From Flavobacterium aquidurense (GTDB lineage: Bacteria; Bacteroidota; Bacteroidia; Flavobacteriales; Flavobacteriaceae), in the NCBI GenBank assembly GCA_900107365.1, contig FNPS01000016.1:1-64000 (forward strand): a DNA stretch of 64,000 nucleotides, in the 5' to 3' direction. A program made the translations under genes and the position numbers. Positions 57,408-64,000 of the stretch are shown in pieces (within the stretch, counting starts at the first letter, position 1; each line of letters opens with the position of its first letter). Below the pieces are notes generated by a model. The model worked only from the letters and a program-made list of their open reading frames with translations. It did not search any database and was not told the origin of the DNA.

Positions 57408-57991
57408 GTGGCAGAATCGTGGCGCAGTACATTTCGAACCCGGTAATAAATATTAAAAATGCAGTATATAAAGGAGGTCTTGAATTTACAGTTCGAATCC
57501 CTCTTTCTCCTCGGTTGATTTAAAAAGGAAACTTTTCAAAGTCTACAAAAAAGTCAAAATTTATGGAAGCCCTGCATTTTAAATATTTATAATTATATTT
57601 GTAAAGCAAAAGAATAATACAACTTCTTGTTAGTTCGTTAGTACTCTAATTTCTGTGCATGATTTAATATTGAAATAGCAAAATTGAATTTGGTGCAGAA
57701 TCGGTGCACAGAGGTTCAAGACATAGATAAAAGTGAGATATACAGCGGTTTCCAAGCTAAAAGTTCGAATCCTGCTCTCCCCACTAAAAGGGTAAAAGAA
57801 GTAAAAAGGTCACTTTTTCAATCTTTTCAAAAACCCGCAAAAAACGTGGTAAAACCTGCAAATCCTAGGATTCGCAGGTTTTTTGCTTTTAAAGCAGTTT
57901 TCAAACTTTATAAAAATGCCCATAATTTCTATGGCAGAATCGTGGCCCAAACTATTTAGAGTGGATAGCTTTTCTTCCACAAAAAGTTAAG
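57408..57991 (+). repeat. two tandem scar units with tRNA 3'-end fragments
   Basis: Two successive units of the same family as 24176-24480. The first has an acceptor-like end CCCTCTTTCTCC, the second CCTGCTCTCCCCAC, so they appear to derive from two different tRNAs. Both have an upstream GTGGCAGAATCGTGGC or GTGCAGAATCGGTGCAC motif. Confidence 0.6.
57855..57884 (+). terminator. intrinsic terminator in scar unit
   Basis: CCTGCAAATCCTAGGATTCGCAGG (by halves: CCTGCAAATCC / GGATTCGCAGG) is a 24-nt near-perfect palindrome with one mismatch, followed by six T. Confidence 0.8.
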
Positions 57992-58069
57992 ATGGTTTTA
58001 TAAGAAAATGAGAAAGAAAAGATTAATAACTTAATTGGAATGCTGAAATTTTATCACTAAATTGGTAAA

Positions 58070-59197
58070 ATGGAAACAAATTCTGATGTCTTGATTATTG
58101 GTGGCGGACTTGCTGGTTTGACAGCGGCTATTCACCTATCACAAAATAATTTGAAAGTAACCCTAATCGAAAAATCTTCTTATCCGCGACATAAAGTTTG
58201 TGGCGAATATATTTCGAATGAGATTTTACCTTATCTTAGATCTCTTGGCATCAATATTTCTGAACTTAATCCCACAAAAATCTCCAAGTTCGAATTTAGC
58301 ACCAATAGTGGAAAAACGGCAAAGGCACAACTTCCGCTAGGCGGATTTGGTATCAGTCGATATGTACTTGATGATTTTTTATATCAAAAAGCTTTATCAA
58401 ACAATTGTACTATAATTAAAGAAAATGTTATTGATGTATCCTTCAGTAATGATTTTTTCAGTGCTACAACTGCAAATCAAATGGTAACGGCAAAAATAGT
58501 ATTAGGTGCATTTGGCAAACGTTCTAATGTCGACCAGCTTTTAGATCGTAATTTCTTCCATAAAAAATCGCCATGGTTAGCAGTAAAAGGGCATTATTCA
58601 GGAAATTTAGATAATGATGTTGTAGCGCTGCACAATTTTAAAGGAGGTTATTGTGGCGTTTCAAAGGTAGAGCATAACATCATTAACATTTGTTATCTTG
58701 CCGATTACGCTACTTTTAAGCAATATAAAAACATTGAGGATTATCAGCAAAATGTGCTTTATAAAAACAAACATCTTAAATCTGTTTTTGAAAACAGCAG
58801 CCTTCTTTTTGATAAACCTTTAACGATAAGTCAGATTTCGTTTGAAAAAAAACAACCTGTAGAAAATCATATCATAATGATTGGCGATACTGCAGGACTT
58901 ATTCACCCGCTTTGTGGTAACGGAATGGCGATGGCTATACATAGCGCAAAAATAGCATCCGAATTAATCCTAGCCTTTTATACAGATAAGATTATTTCCA
59001 GAGATCAATTAGAAAAAAAATACATAAAAGAATGGAATAAACATTTTGGAAAAAGAATATTTATGGGTAGAATTTTGGCTCGAATCTTAACCAACAAAGC
59101 AATAACCAATATGTTCGTTTCATTAGTGGCATCATATCCTAAAATTCTACCTGAGATAATAAAACAAACTCACGGTAAACCTATACCAATTAATTAA
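58070..59197 (+). CDS. FAD-dependent oxidoreductase of the polyketide cluster
   Basis: A 375-aa flavoprotein of the geranylgeranyl-reductase/aromatic-hydroxylase type. FAD-binding motifs are GGGLAGLTAAIHL near the N-terminus, RHKVCGEYIS (~45), and GDTAGLIHPLCGNGM (~280), the second FAD contact. It may hydroxylate or reduce the polyketide lipid, like the flavoprotein SrsC in the Streptomyces srsABC pathway; this is analogy only. It opens a seven-gene operon; the next ATG follows its stop directly. Confidence 0.85.
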   Translation: METNSDVLIIGGGLAGLTAAIHLSQNNLKVTLIEKSSYPRHKVCGEYISNEILPYLRSLGINISELNPTKISKFEFSTNSGKTAKAQLPLGGFGISRYVLDDFLYQKALSNNCTIIKENVIDVSFSNDFFSATTANQMVTAKIVLGAFGKRSNVDQLLDRNFFHKKSPWLAVKGHYSGNLDNDVVALHNFKGGYCGVSKVEHNIINICYLADYATFKQYKNIEDYQQNVLYKNKHLKSVFENSSLLFDKPLTISQISFEKKQPVENHIIMIGDTAGLIHPLCGNGMAMAIHSAKIASELILAFYTDKIISRDQLEKKYIKEWNKHFGKRIFMGRILARILTNKAITNMFVSLVASYPKILPEIIKQTHGKPIPIN

Positions 59198-59911
59198 ATG
59201 GCTCTAGACATCAAATTCAGAACAAAGGAAGCCGAAATAATGGATGATTTTTCTCTCCAGGGAGAAGAACTCCGAGAGGCACTCGACCAAATTGCCCGTA
59301 TTAATCAATTGCTTGGAGGTAACAAAGTTATTCTGCAGGGAATAAAGGAATTATTAAAACAATCCCACAATGCTAAGACTATTTCTATAGCAGATATAGG
59401 CTGTGGTAATGGTGATATGCTCCGTATGCTGGCCAAATTTGGTAAGAAAAACAAACTTACTTTTCAGCTTACCGGTATTGATGCCAATGAGTTTACGATC
59501 AATTATGCCAAAAAATTATCACAAGAATACTCCAATATCGAATACAAATGTTTGGATATTTTTAGCGAAGATTTTAAAACCATAAAGTTTGACATCATTT
59601 TATGCACCCTGACCCTCCACCATTTCACCAACGAACAAATATTAAAAATAATTAGTATCTTTAATAATAATGCTGAAATCGGCATCATTATCAACGATTT
59701 GCATCGAAGTAAAACTGCTTACAGACTTTTTGAACTGATCTGTTTTGTTTTTAATCTGAACAGCATGTCACGTGAAGATGGACTGATTTCTATCCTGAGA
59801 GGATTTAGAAAAAAAGAACTCGTGGAGTTTTCTAAAAAACTAGATTTAAAAAACTATACCATAAACTGGAAATGGGCATTTCGCTACCAGTGGATAATTA
59901 CAAAAAAATGA
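59198..59911 (+). CDS. SAM-dependent methyltransferase of the polyketide cluster
   Basis: A 237-aa class I methyltransferase: motif I IADIGCGNGDML (~68-79), GIDANEFTINYAKK (~100), and LCTLTLHHFTNEQ (~135) as motif IV/post-IV. It probably methylates the polyketide-derived aromatic ring. Its TGA overlaps the ATG of the next gene (ATGA), so the two are translationally coupled. Confidence 0.85.
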   Translation: MALDIKFRTKEAEIMDDFSLQGEELREALDQIARINQLLGGNKVILQGIKELLKQSHNAKTISIADIGCGNGDMLRMLAKFGKKNKLTFQLTGIDANEFTINYAKKLSQEYSNIEYKCLDIFSEDFKTIKFDIILCTLTLHHFTNEQILKIISIFNNNAEIGIIINDLHRSKTAYRLFELICFVFNLNSMSREDGLISILRGFRKKELVEFSKKLDLKNYTINWKWAFRYQWIITKK

Positions 59912-60960
59912 GTGTAAAAATAGTAACGGTTGCCAAGCAACTTCCAAAATATTCGCGTGCAACGGCTGATATACTTCCAATGCTGGATGGCTGGCTGCAT
60001 GAACAAGATGATCGTTTTATAAAAAAAGTCAAAAAGATTTTTGAAGGCGCTGCAGTAGACAAACGTTATTCGATAATGGATCCGGAAGAAGTTTTTACCG
60101 CAACATCATTTGAAGAAAAAAATGACATTTATACGCGTGAAGTCATTATTTTAGGCGAACAAGTGCTGCAACAAGCACTCGAAAAAGCCAATTGGGATCC
60201 GCAAAGTTTAGATTATATTATTACCGTAAGCTGTACCGGAATCATGATTCCATCCTTAGACGCATACCTTATTAATAAAATGAAGCTGAGGCAGGATATT
60301 GTGCGCCTTCCGGTAACAGAAATGGGGTGCGCAGCCGGAATTTCTGGTATTATCTATGCTAAGAATTTTCTAAAAGCAAATCCCGGAAAACGTGCAGCAG
60401 TTATCGCTGTAGAGTCTCCAACGGCGACATTTCAGCTTGATGATTTTTCGATGCCTAATATTGTAAGTGCTGCCATTTTTGGAGATGGAGCTGCCTGTTG
60501 TTTGTTATCTTCCCACACAGACGATCAGGGGCCGAAAATAGTGAGTGAAGAAATGTATCATTTTTATGAAGCAGAACATATGATGGGTTTTAAACTCACC
60601 AATAGCGGACTACAAATGGTATTGGATATAGAAGTTCCGGACACGATCGCTTCTCATTTTAGCGATATTATCCATCCATTTCTGCTAAAGAACAATTTAG
60701 AAATCAAAGACATTGACTACATGATTTTTCATCCTGGCGGAAAAAAAATCATTACAACCGTTGAAGCACTTTTTTCAGGATTAGGAAAAAATATAAATGA
60801 CACCAAAGAAGTGCTGAAAGAATACGGCAATATGTCGAGTGCAACTGTATTGTATGTTTTAGAGCAAATTATGGATAAAAACCCAAAAAAGGGAGAAAAG
60901 GGTTTGATGCTGAGTTTTGGGCCCGGATTTTCGGCACAAAGAATTTTATTACAATGGTAA
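59908..60960 (+). CDS. type III polyketide synthase
   Basis: A 350-aa chalcone-synthase-family enzyme with the full catalytic triad: C141 (TEMGCAAG), H275 (IFHPGG) and N308 (YGNMSS). Type III enzymes extend an acyl starter with malonyl-CoA and cyclise it, giving resorcinols, pyrones or phloroglucinols. A long-chain acyl starter is plausible because the operon carries its own fatty-acid-type genes. The start at 59908 overlaps the stop of the methyltransferase; a longer frame from 59872 lies inside that gene. Confidence 0.92.
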   Translation: MSVKIVTVAKQLPKYSRATADILPMLDGWLHEQDDRFIKKVKKIFEGAAVDKRYSIMDPEEVFTATSFEEKNDIYTREVIILGEQVLQQALEKANWDPQSLDYIITVSCTGIMIPSLDAYLINKMKLRQDIVRLPVTEMGCAAGISGIIYAKNFLKANPGKRAAVIAVESPTATFQLDDFSMPNIVSAAIFGDGAACCLLSSHTDDQGPKIVSEEMYHFYEAEHMMGFKLTNSGLQMVLDIEVPDTIASHFSDIIHPFLLKNNLEIKDIDYMIFHPGGKKIITTVEALFSGLGKNINDTKEVLKEYGNMSSATVLYVLEQIMDKNPKKGEKGLMLSFGPGFSAQRILLQW

Positions 60961-60977
60961 TTATTTAGAAAAAAAAT

Positions 60978-61415
60978 ATGGAACTGACTGATATTTTAGC
61001 AAAACTGCCTTATATCAAACCTTTTTTGTTTGTAGATGAATTACTTCACGTAGATGAAAATAGTATTAGTGGCACCTATACTTATAGCGAAGATCTGGAT
61101 TTTTATAAAGGTCATTTTAAAGATAATCCGGTAACTCCGGGCGTTATCCTTACAGAAACCATGGCTCAGATTGGCCTGGTTTGTCTTGGTATCTATCTTA
61201 TGGGCGATACTTTTACCAAAGATACCGTAATCGCTTTTACCTCTGCCGATATGCAGTTTTTAAAACCCGTTTATCCTAACGAAAAAATAACGGTTACATC
61301 TCAAAAAACATTTTTCAGGTTTGGAAAATTGAAGTGCAATGTAATTATGAAAAACGAAGCTGGACAAGAAGTTTGCAAAGGTTTTTTGGCTGGCATGATA
61401 ACCAATAAATTATGA
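60978..61415 (+). CDS. FabZ-like 3-hydroxyacyl-ACP dehydratase
   Basis: A 145-aa hotdog-fold protein. The FabZ signature is YKGHFKDNPVTPGVILTETM, with H46 and E60 as the likely catalytic pair. It would dehydrate a hydroxyacyl-ACP intermediate. It begins 17 bp after the polyketide synthase and overlaps the ketosynthase start by ATGA. Confidence 0.85.
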   Translation: MELTDILAKLPYIKPFLFVDELLHVDENSISGTYTYSEDLDFYKGHFKDNPVTPGVILTETMAQIGLVCLGIYLMGDTFTKDTVIAFTSADMQFLKPVYPNEKITVTSQKTFFRFGKLKCNVIMKNEAGQEVCKGFLAGMITNKL

Positions 61416-62686
61416 GTAAGCGAGTTGTAATAACAGGATTGGGCGTCGCAGCTCCTAACGGAGTTGGTATCGCAGCCTTTAACCACGCCATAAAAAATGG
61501 TATATCAGGAATTCGACATGATGAACAATTACAGGAATTACAGTTTTCCTGCCAGATAGCGGGTAAACCTCAAATTTCTGAAGAGCTCAAAGCGCAATAT
61601 TTTACAGAACTGGAACTGCGTGGTTTTAACAGCACTGGTATTTTGTATGGCGTTATTGCAGGAATGGAAGCATGGAAAAATGCTGGATTACCAATCGAAA
61701 CAAACGACAAACCAGACTGGGACAGCGGAACTATTTTCGGATCGGGAACATCCGGGATTGATAAATTCCGCGAAAGCATTTATAAAATTGACGAATTGCA
61801 AACTCGTAGATTAGGCAGTACTGTTGTGGCCCAAACCATGAATAGCGGTGTTAGCGCTTATCTGGGTGGCAAATTGGGCCTAGGTAATCAGGTAACTACC
61901 AATTCGTCTGCCTGCACCACAGGAACCGAAGCTATTATGATGGCTTACGACCGCATACAGGCTGGACAGGCAAAGCGAATATTAGCCGGTAGTACTGGTG
62001 ATAGTGGCCCTTATATTTGGGCAGGATTTGATGCGCTTCGTGTCTGCAGTTCAAAATACAACGATAATCCGGAGCTAGGTTCACGACCTATGAGTGCTTC
62101 AGCTGCAGGATTTGTTCCGGGAAGTGGTGCTGGAGCTTTGGTAATAGAAGATTTAAAAAGTGCTTTAGAACGTGGTGCGACGATTTATGCCGAAATTTTA
62201 GGTGGAAATGTTAACTCGGGCGGGCAACGTGGTAATGGCAGTATGACGGCACCAAACAGTACAGCCGTGCAACGCTGTATTACAAACGCAATTTCTAATT
62301 CCGGTATTTCAGCTGATCAAATTGATGCTATAAACGGACATCTAACGGCAACCACAAAAGACAGCCTTGAAATTGAAAACTGGACAAAAGCACTTAATAG
62401 AAGAGGAAATAATTTTCCATATATCAATTCTTTAAAAAACATGACCGGACATTGCTTAAGCGCAGCCGGAAGTATCGAAAGCGTAGCAACCGTTTTGCAG
62501 CTTCATGAAGGTTTTATATTTGGAAATACAAATTGCGAAGATCTTCATCCCGAAATTAGCGCTCTTATAAATCCTTTAAAAGTACCTTTAAAAACAATTG
62601 ATAGTAACCCCATTATTATTGCCAAAGCAAGTTTTGGTTTTGGTGATGTAAATGCCTGCATAATTTTTAAAAAATTTCAAAAATAA
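61412..62686 (+). CDS. beta-ketoacyl-ACP synthase (FabF-like)
   Basis: A 424-aa KAS with thiolase fold: VVITGLGVAAPNGVG at the start, nucleophile C168 (NSSACTTGTEA), first His in NGHLTATTKDSLE and second His in NMTGHCLSAAGS. The Cys-His-His triad is kept, though NGHLTAT departs from the common NAHGTST. It would elongate an acyl chain on the cluster ACP. Confidence 0.9.
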   Translation: MSKRVVITGLGVAAPNGVGIAAFNHAIKNGISGIRHDEQLQELQFSCQIAGKPQISEELKAQYFTELELRGFNSTGILYGVIAGMEAWKNAGLPIETNDKPDWDSGTIFGSGTSGIDKFRESIYKIDELQTRRLGSTVVAQTMNSGVSAYLGGKLGLGNQVTTNSSACTTGTEAIMMAYDRIQAGQAKRILAGSTGDSGPYIWAGFDALRVCSSKYNDNPELGSRPMSASAAGFVPGSGAGALVIEDLKSALERGATIYAEILGGNVNSGGQRGNGSMTAPNSTAVQRCITNAISNSGISADQIDAINGHLTATTKDSLEIENWTKALNRRGNNFPYINSLKNMTGHCLSAAGSIESVATVLQLHEGFIFGNTNCEDLHPEISALINPLKVPLKTIDSNPIIIAKASFGFGDVNACIIFKKFQK

Positions 62687-62690
62687 TAAT

Positions 62691-62945
62691 ATGAACAAGG
62701 AAGAAATTATTGCCAAATTAAAATTGATCATAAAGCCTTACACTACTAATACAGAAGCATATGACAACCTTACCGAGGATACTGATTTTATTAATGATTT
62801 AAGTATTAATTCGGCTAATCTAGTAGACATTATTCTTGATATTGAAGAAGCTTTTGATGTTGTAATTGACAATACTGATATGGAACGCATGCTTGATGTA
62901 AAAACGGCTGTCGAAATTATTGAAACTAAACTAGCCCAAAAATGA
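62691..62945 (+). CDS. acyl carrier protein of the polyketide cluster
   Basis: An 84-aa acidic helical protein. The phosphopantetheine attachment Ser is S41 in LSINSANLVDI, replacing the common DSL by NSA. The downstream helix (DIEEAFDVVID) is typical. Its stop overlaps the start of the phosphopantetheinyl transferase gene, the enzyme that would load it. Confidence 0.88.
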   Translation: MNKEEIIAKLKLIIKPYTTNTEAYDNLTEDTDFINDLSINSANLVDIILDIEEAFDVVIDNTDMERMLDVKTAVEIIETKLAQK

Positions 62946-63460
62946 TTGGCAATGACGTGATTGATATTCTGCAATCCCGCAAAGAAAGCAATTGGCGGCG
63001 TAAGGGGTTTATCGAAAAAATATTCACCCTTGACGAGCAATTGCTTATTGCAGGCGCTGCAGATCCCGAAATCATGGTTTGGATACTTTGGAGCATGAAA
63101 GAAGCTGCCTACAAAGTGTACAATCGCCAGACAAAAATAAGGGAATATATACCCCTAAGGCTGGTTTGCTCTTTAGTATCGCAAAACCACAACAGCATTA
63201 AAGGAAGTGTCATTTGTTCCGGTAAAACCTTCCACACTAGCACTATTTTATCTCAGGATTATATTCATACTATTGCGATTAGTCATTTTGAGGACTTGAA
63301 TAAAATAATAGAAATTGAAAAACAAGTTACCTCAAAAGACAAGAATGGCCTTCCGTATTTATCCAATCCTTTTCTAAATAGTATTCAGTTTGCTTCTATA
63401 AGCAATCATGGCCGGTTTGAAAAAGTGGTGACTATTAGCAGCTCTCGCAACTGCAATTAA
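62942..63460 (+). CDS. 4'-phosphopantetheinyl transferase
   Basis: A 172-aa protein of the AcpS/Sfp superfamily. Metal-binding GNDVIDI (D5, D8) and WSMKEAAYK (E54, K58) are both present. It would convert the cluster ACP to its holo form. Having its own transferase suggests the cluster is self-sufficient. It is the last gene of the operon. Confidence 0.88.
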   Translation: MIGNDVIDILQSRKESNWRRKGFIEKIFTLDEQLLIAGAADPEIMVWILWSMKEAAYKVYNRQTKIREYIPLRLVCSLVSQNHNSIKGSVICSGKTFHTSTILSQDYIHTIAISHFEDLNKIIEIEKQVTSKDKNGLPYLSNPFLNSIQFASISNHGRFEKVVTISSSRNCN

Positions 63461-63595
63461 GAAATTTTCTTTATATTATTAGAGATTTTATTTACCCTGA
63501 ATATTTTCTATGGAGTGATTTAGAGTGGATACCTTTTTTGCCACTAAAAATTAAGACTATCAAAATAGTTATTATCTTGAACCCAACTAAAAAAC

Positions 63596-63623
63596 AAAAA
63601 GCCCTAAATTATTAGGGCTTTTG
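63596..63623. terminator. bidirectional intrinsic terminator
   Basis: AAAAAGCCCTAA and TTAGGGCTTTT pair across a short loop. It separates the polyketide operon from a convergent gene at the right edge. The tail motif TTTGCCACTAAAAATTAAGAC precedes it at 63537-63557. Confidence 0.8.
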
Positions 63624-63708
63624 TTGCTAATTTGGCTTGTCCTTAGATTGCGATGTACAAAAGTATCTCATATAAATCTATCTAATCTTTTATATTCTAT
63701 TTTTTGAA

Positions 63709-64000
63709 TTAATTAAAAATAACCGCATGATTTTTTTCTAATCTTACTTTTGAAGCGGAATTTTTTGCTGTAATTTTTTTGCCTTCTGATCGTTTCACTT
63801 CTCCTTGGTATTGCATCGTAAAATTAACATCGTTCTGGCTTGAAGCTAGTACTCCGTCTTTGTAATAGTCTGCCGTTCCTTTTCCTATAAAACTGACTTT
63901 ATAAATTTCACCGTTTTCAATAACCTTAAAAAATTCCGCTGGAAGGCCTTATACTTACTCCAGTAGTAACCAACATGGCTGCTTTTTCCGCATTAATATT
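63709..64000 (-). pseudogene. unknown small protein gene, cut by the window edge and frameshifted
   Basis: A minus-strand frame ends at 63709. Its last ~80 codons encode GLPAEFFKVIENGEIYKV, GKGTADYYKDGVL, TMQYQGEV and KNHAVIFN. Upstream, the sense frame changes: NINAEKAAMLVTTGVS reads in another phase and meets a stop. The phase change is near 63945-63952, where two bases seem to be missing or one added. I do not recognise the family; it may be an exported protein. It may be a pseudogene or carry a sequence error. Confidence 0.45.

Larger units (their letters stand above)
56936..58069. other. gene-free region with orphan promoter and scar units
   Basis: No intact gene over 1.1 kb. Contents: a consensus promoter (57288-57317); GTGGCAGAATCGTGGC (57408-57423); a T-arm/acceptor-like end (57490-57513); GGTGCAGAATCGGTGCAC (57692-57709); a second T-arm/acceptor-like end (57760-57784); a terminator (57855-57884); ATGGCAGAATCGTGGC (57931-57946); and a tail motif CCACAAAAAGTTAAG (57977-57991). 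The frame at 57684-57959 only spans these repeats. Confidence 0.55.

Noticed and set aside
57684-57959. 91-codon frame upstream of the polyketide operon
   Set aside because: It runs through two scar motifs, a tRNA-end fragment and a terminator hairpin, so it is a repeat artefact.
59872-60960. Longer form of the type III polyketide synthase
   Set aside because: The extra residues lie within the methyltransferase gene; the ATGA overlap at 59908 is the natural start.
63658-63665. Minus-strand TACTTTTG box as a promoter
   Set aside because: No -33 TTG at the right distance and no gene downstream on that strand before the polyketide operon's end.

Overview
The window looks like chromosomal DNA of a Flavobacterium-like member of the Bacteroidota. 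Support: AT-rich DNA, the 5' end of a 16S rRNA gene at the left edge, Bacteroidota promoters (TTG-N19-TAnnTTTG), two SusC/SusD polysaccharide utilization loci (PULs) each with a hybrid two-component regulator, a type IX secretion sorting tail on one enzyme, and intergenic repeats of a kind I associate with flavobacteria.

Layout. 1-30 is the start of an rrn operon reading left. 0.9-3.5 kb is an accessory patch: an intact IS3-type fused transposase, a DDE-less paralogue and a DMP19/DUF4375 protein. 4.1-23.5 kb is PUL 1: a leftward operon (SusC, SusD, clan GH-A hydrolase, GH43-like, BNR/CBM9 lipoprotein, GH2, GH43, mutarotase, GH43, GH43) with a divergent HTCS gene, which suggests an arabinose-containing polymer such as arabinan. 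24.9-28.2 kb is a two-gene SIR2-HerA anti-phage pair between two direct repeats that look like tRNA 3' ends plus terminators. 28.6-31.6 kb is a leftward SAM-riboswitch unit: a 32-codon ORF, a TlpA-like thioredoxin protein and a class V aminotransferase interrupted by an amber codon. 32.2-33.5 kb holds a CPBP-like membrane protein divergent from a membrane-anchored XRE regulator. 34.7-56.9 kb is PUL 2: a leftward operon (PL4 lyase with T9SS tail, GH106, GH2, SusC, SusD), then rightward GntR-type regulator, aldo/keto reductase and HTCS. The enzymes point to rhamnogalacturonan I. 58.1-63.5 kb is a tight seven-gene operon with a type III polyketide synthase, methyltransferase, flavoprotein, and its own ketosynthase, dehydratase, ACP and phosphopantetheinyl transferase, probably making a modified phenolic lipid. 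A broken gene reads in from the right edge.

How the parts work together. In each PUL an HTCS would sense oligosaccharide in the periplasm and activate the SusCD operon; surface enzymes cut the polymer, SusCD imports fragments, and periplasmic GHs finish them. PUL 2 has an unusual control region: two mirror copies of an 82-bp promoter/operator cassette facing outward toward the lyase operon and the GntR gene.

The gaps between modules repeatedly carry degenerate units made of a tRNA T-arm/acceptor end, a terminator hairpin and a GTGGCAGAATCGTGGC-like motif. They look like scars of integration at tRNA genes. A truncated SusC leader and a toxin remnant lie beside them. No full tRNA gene, integrase gene or CRISPR array was seen.
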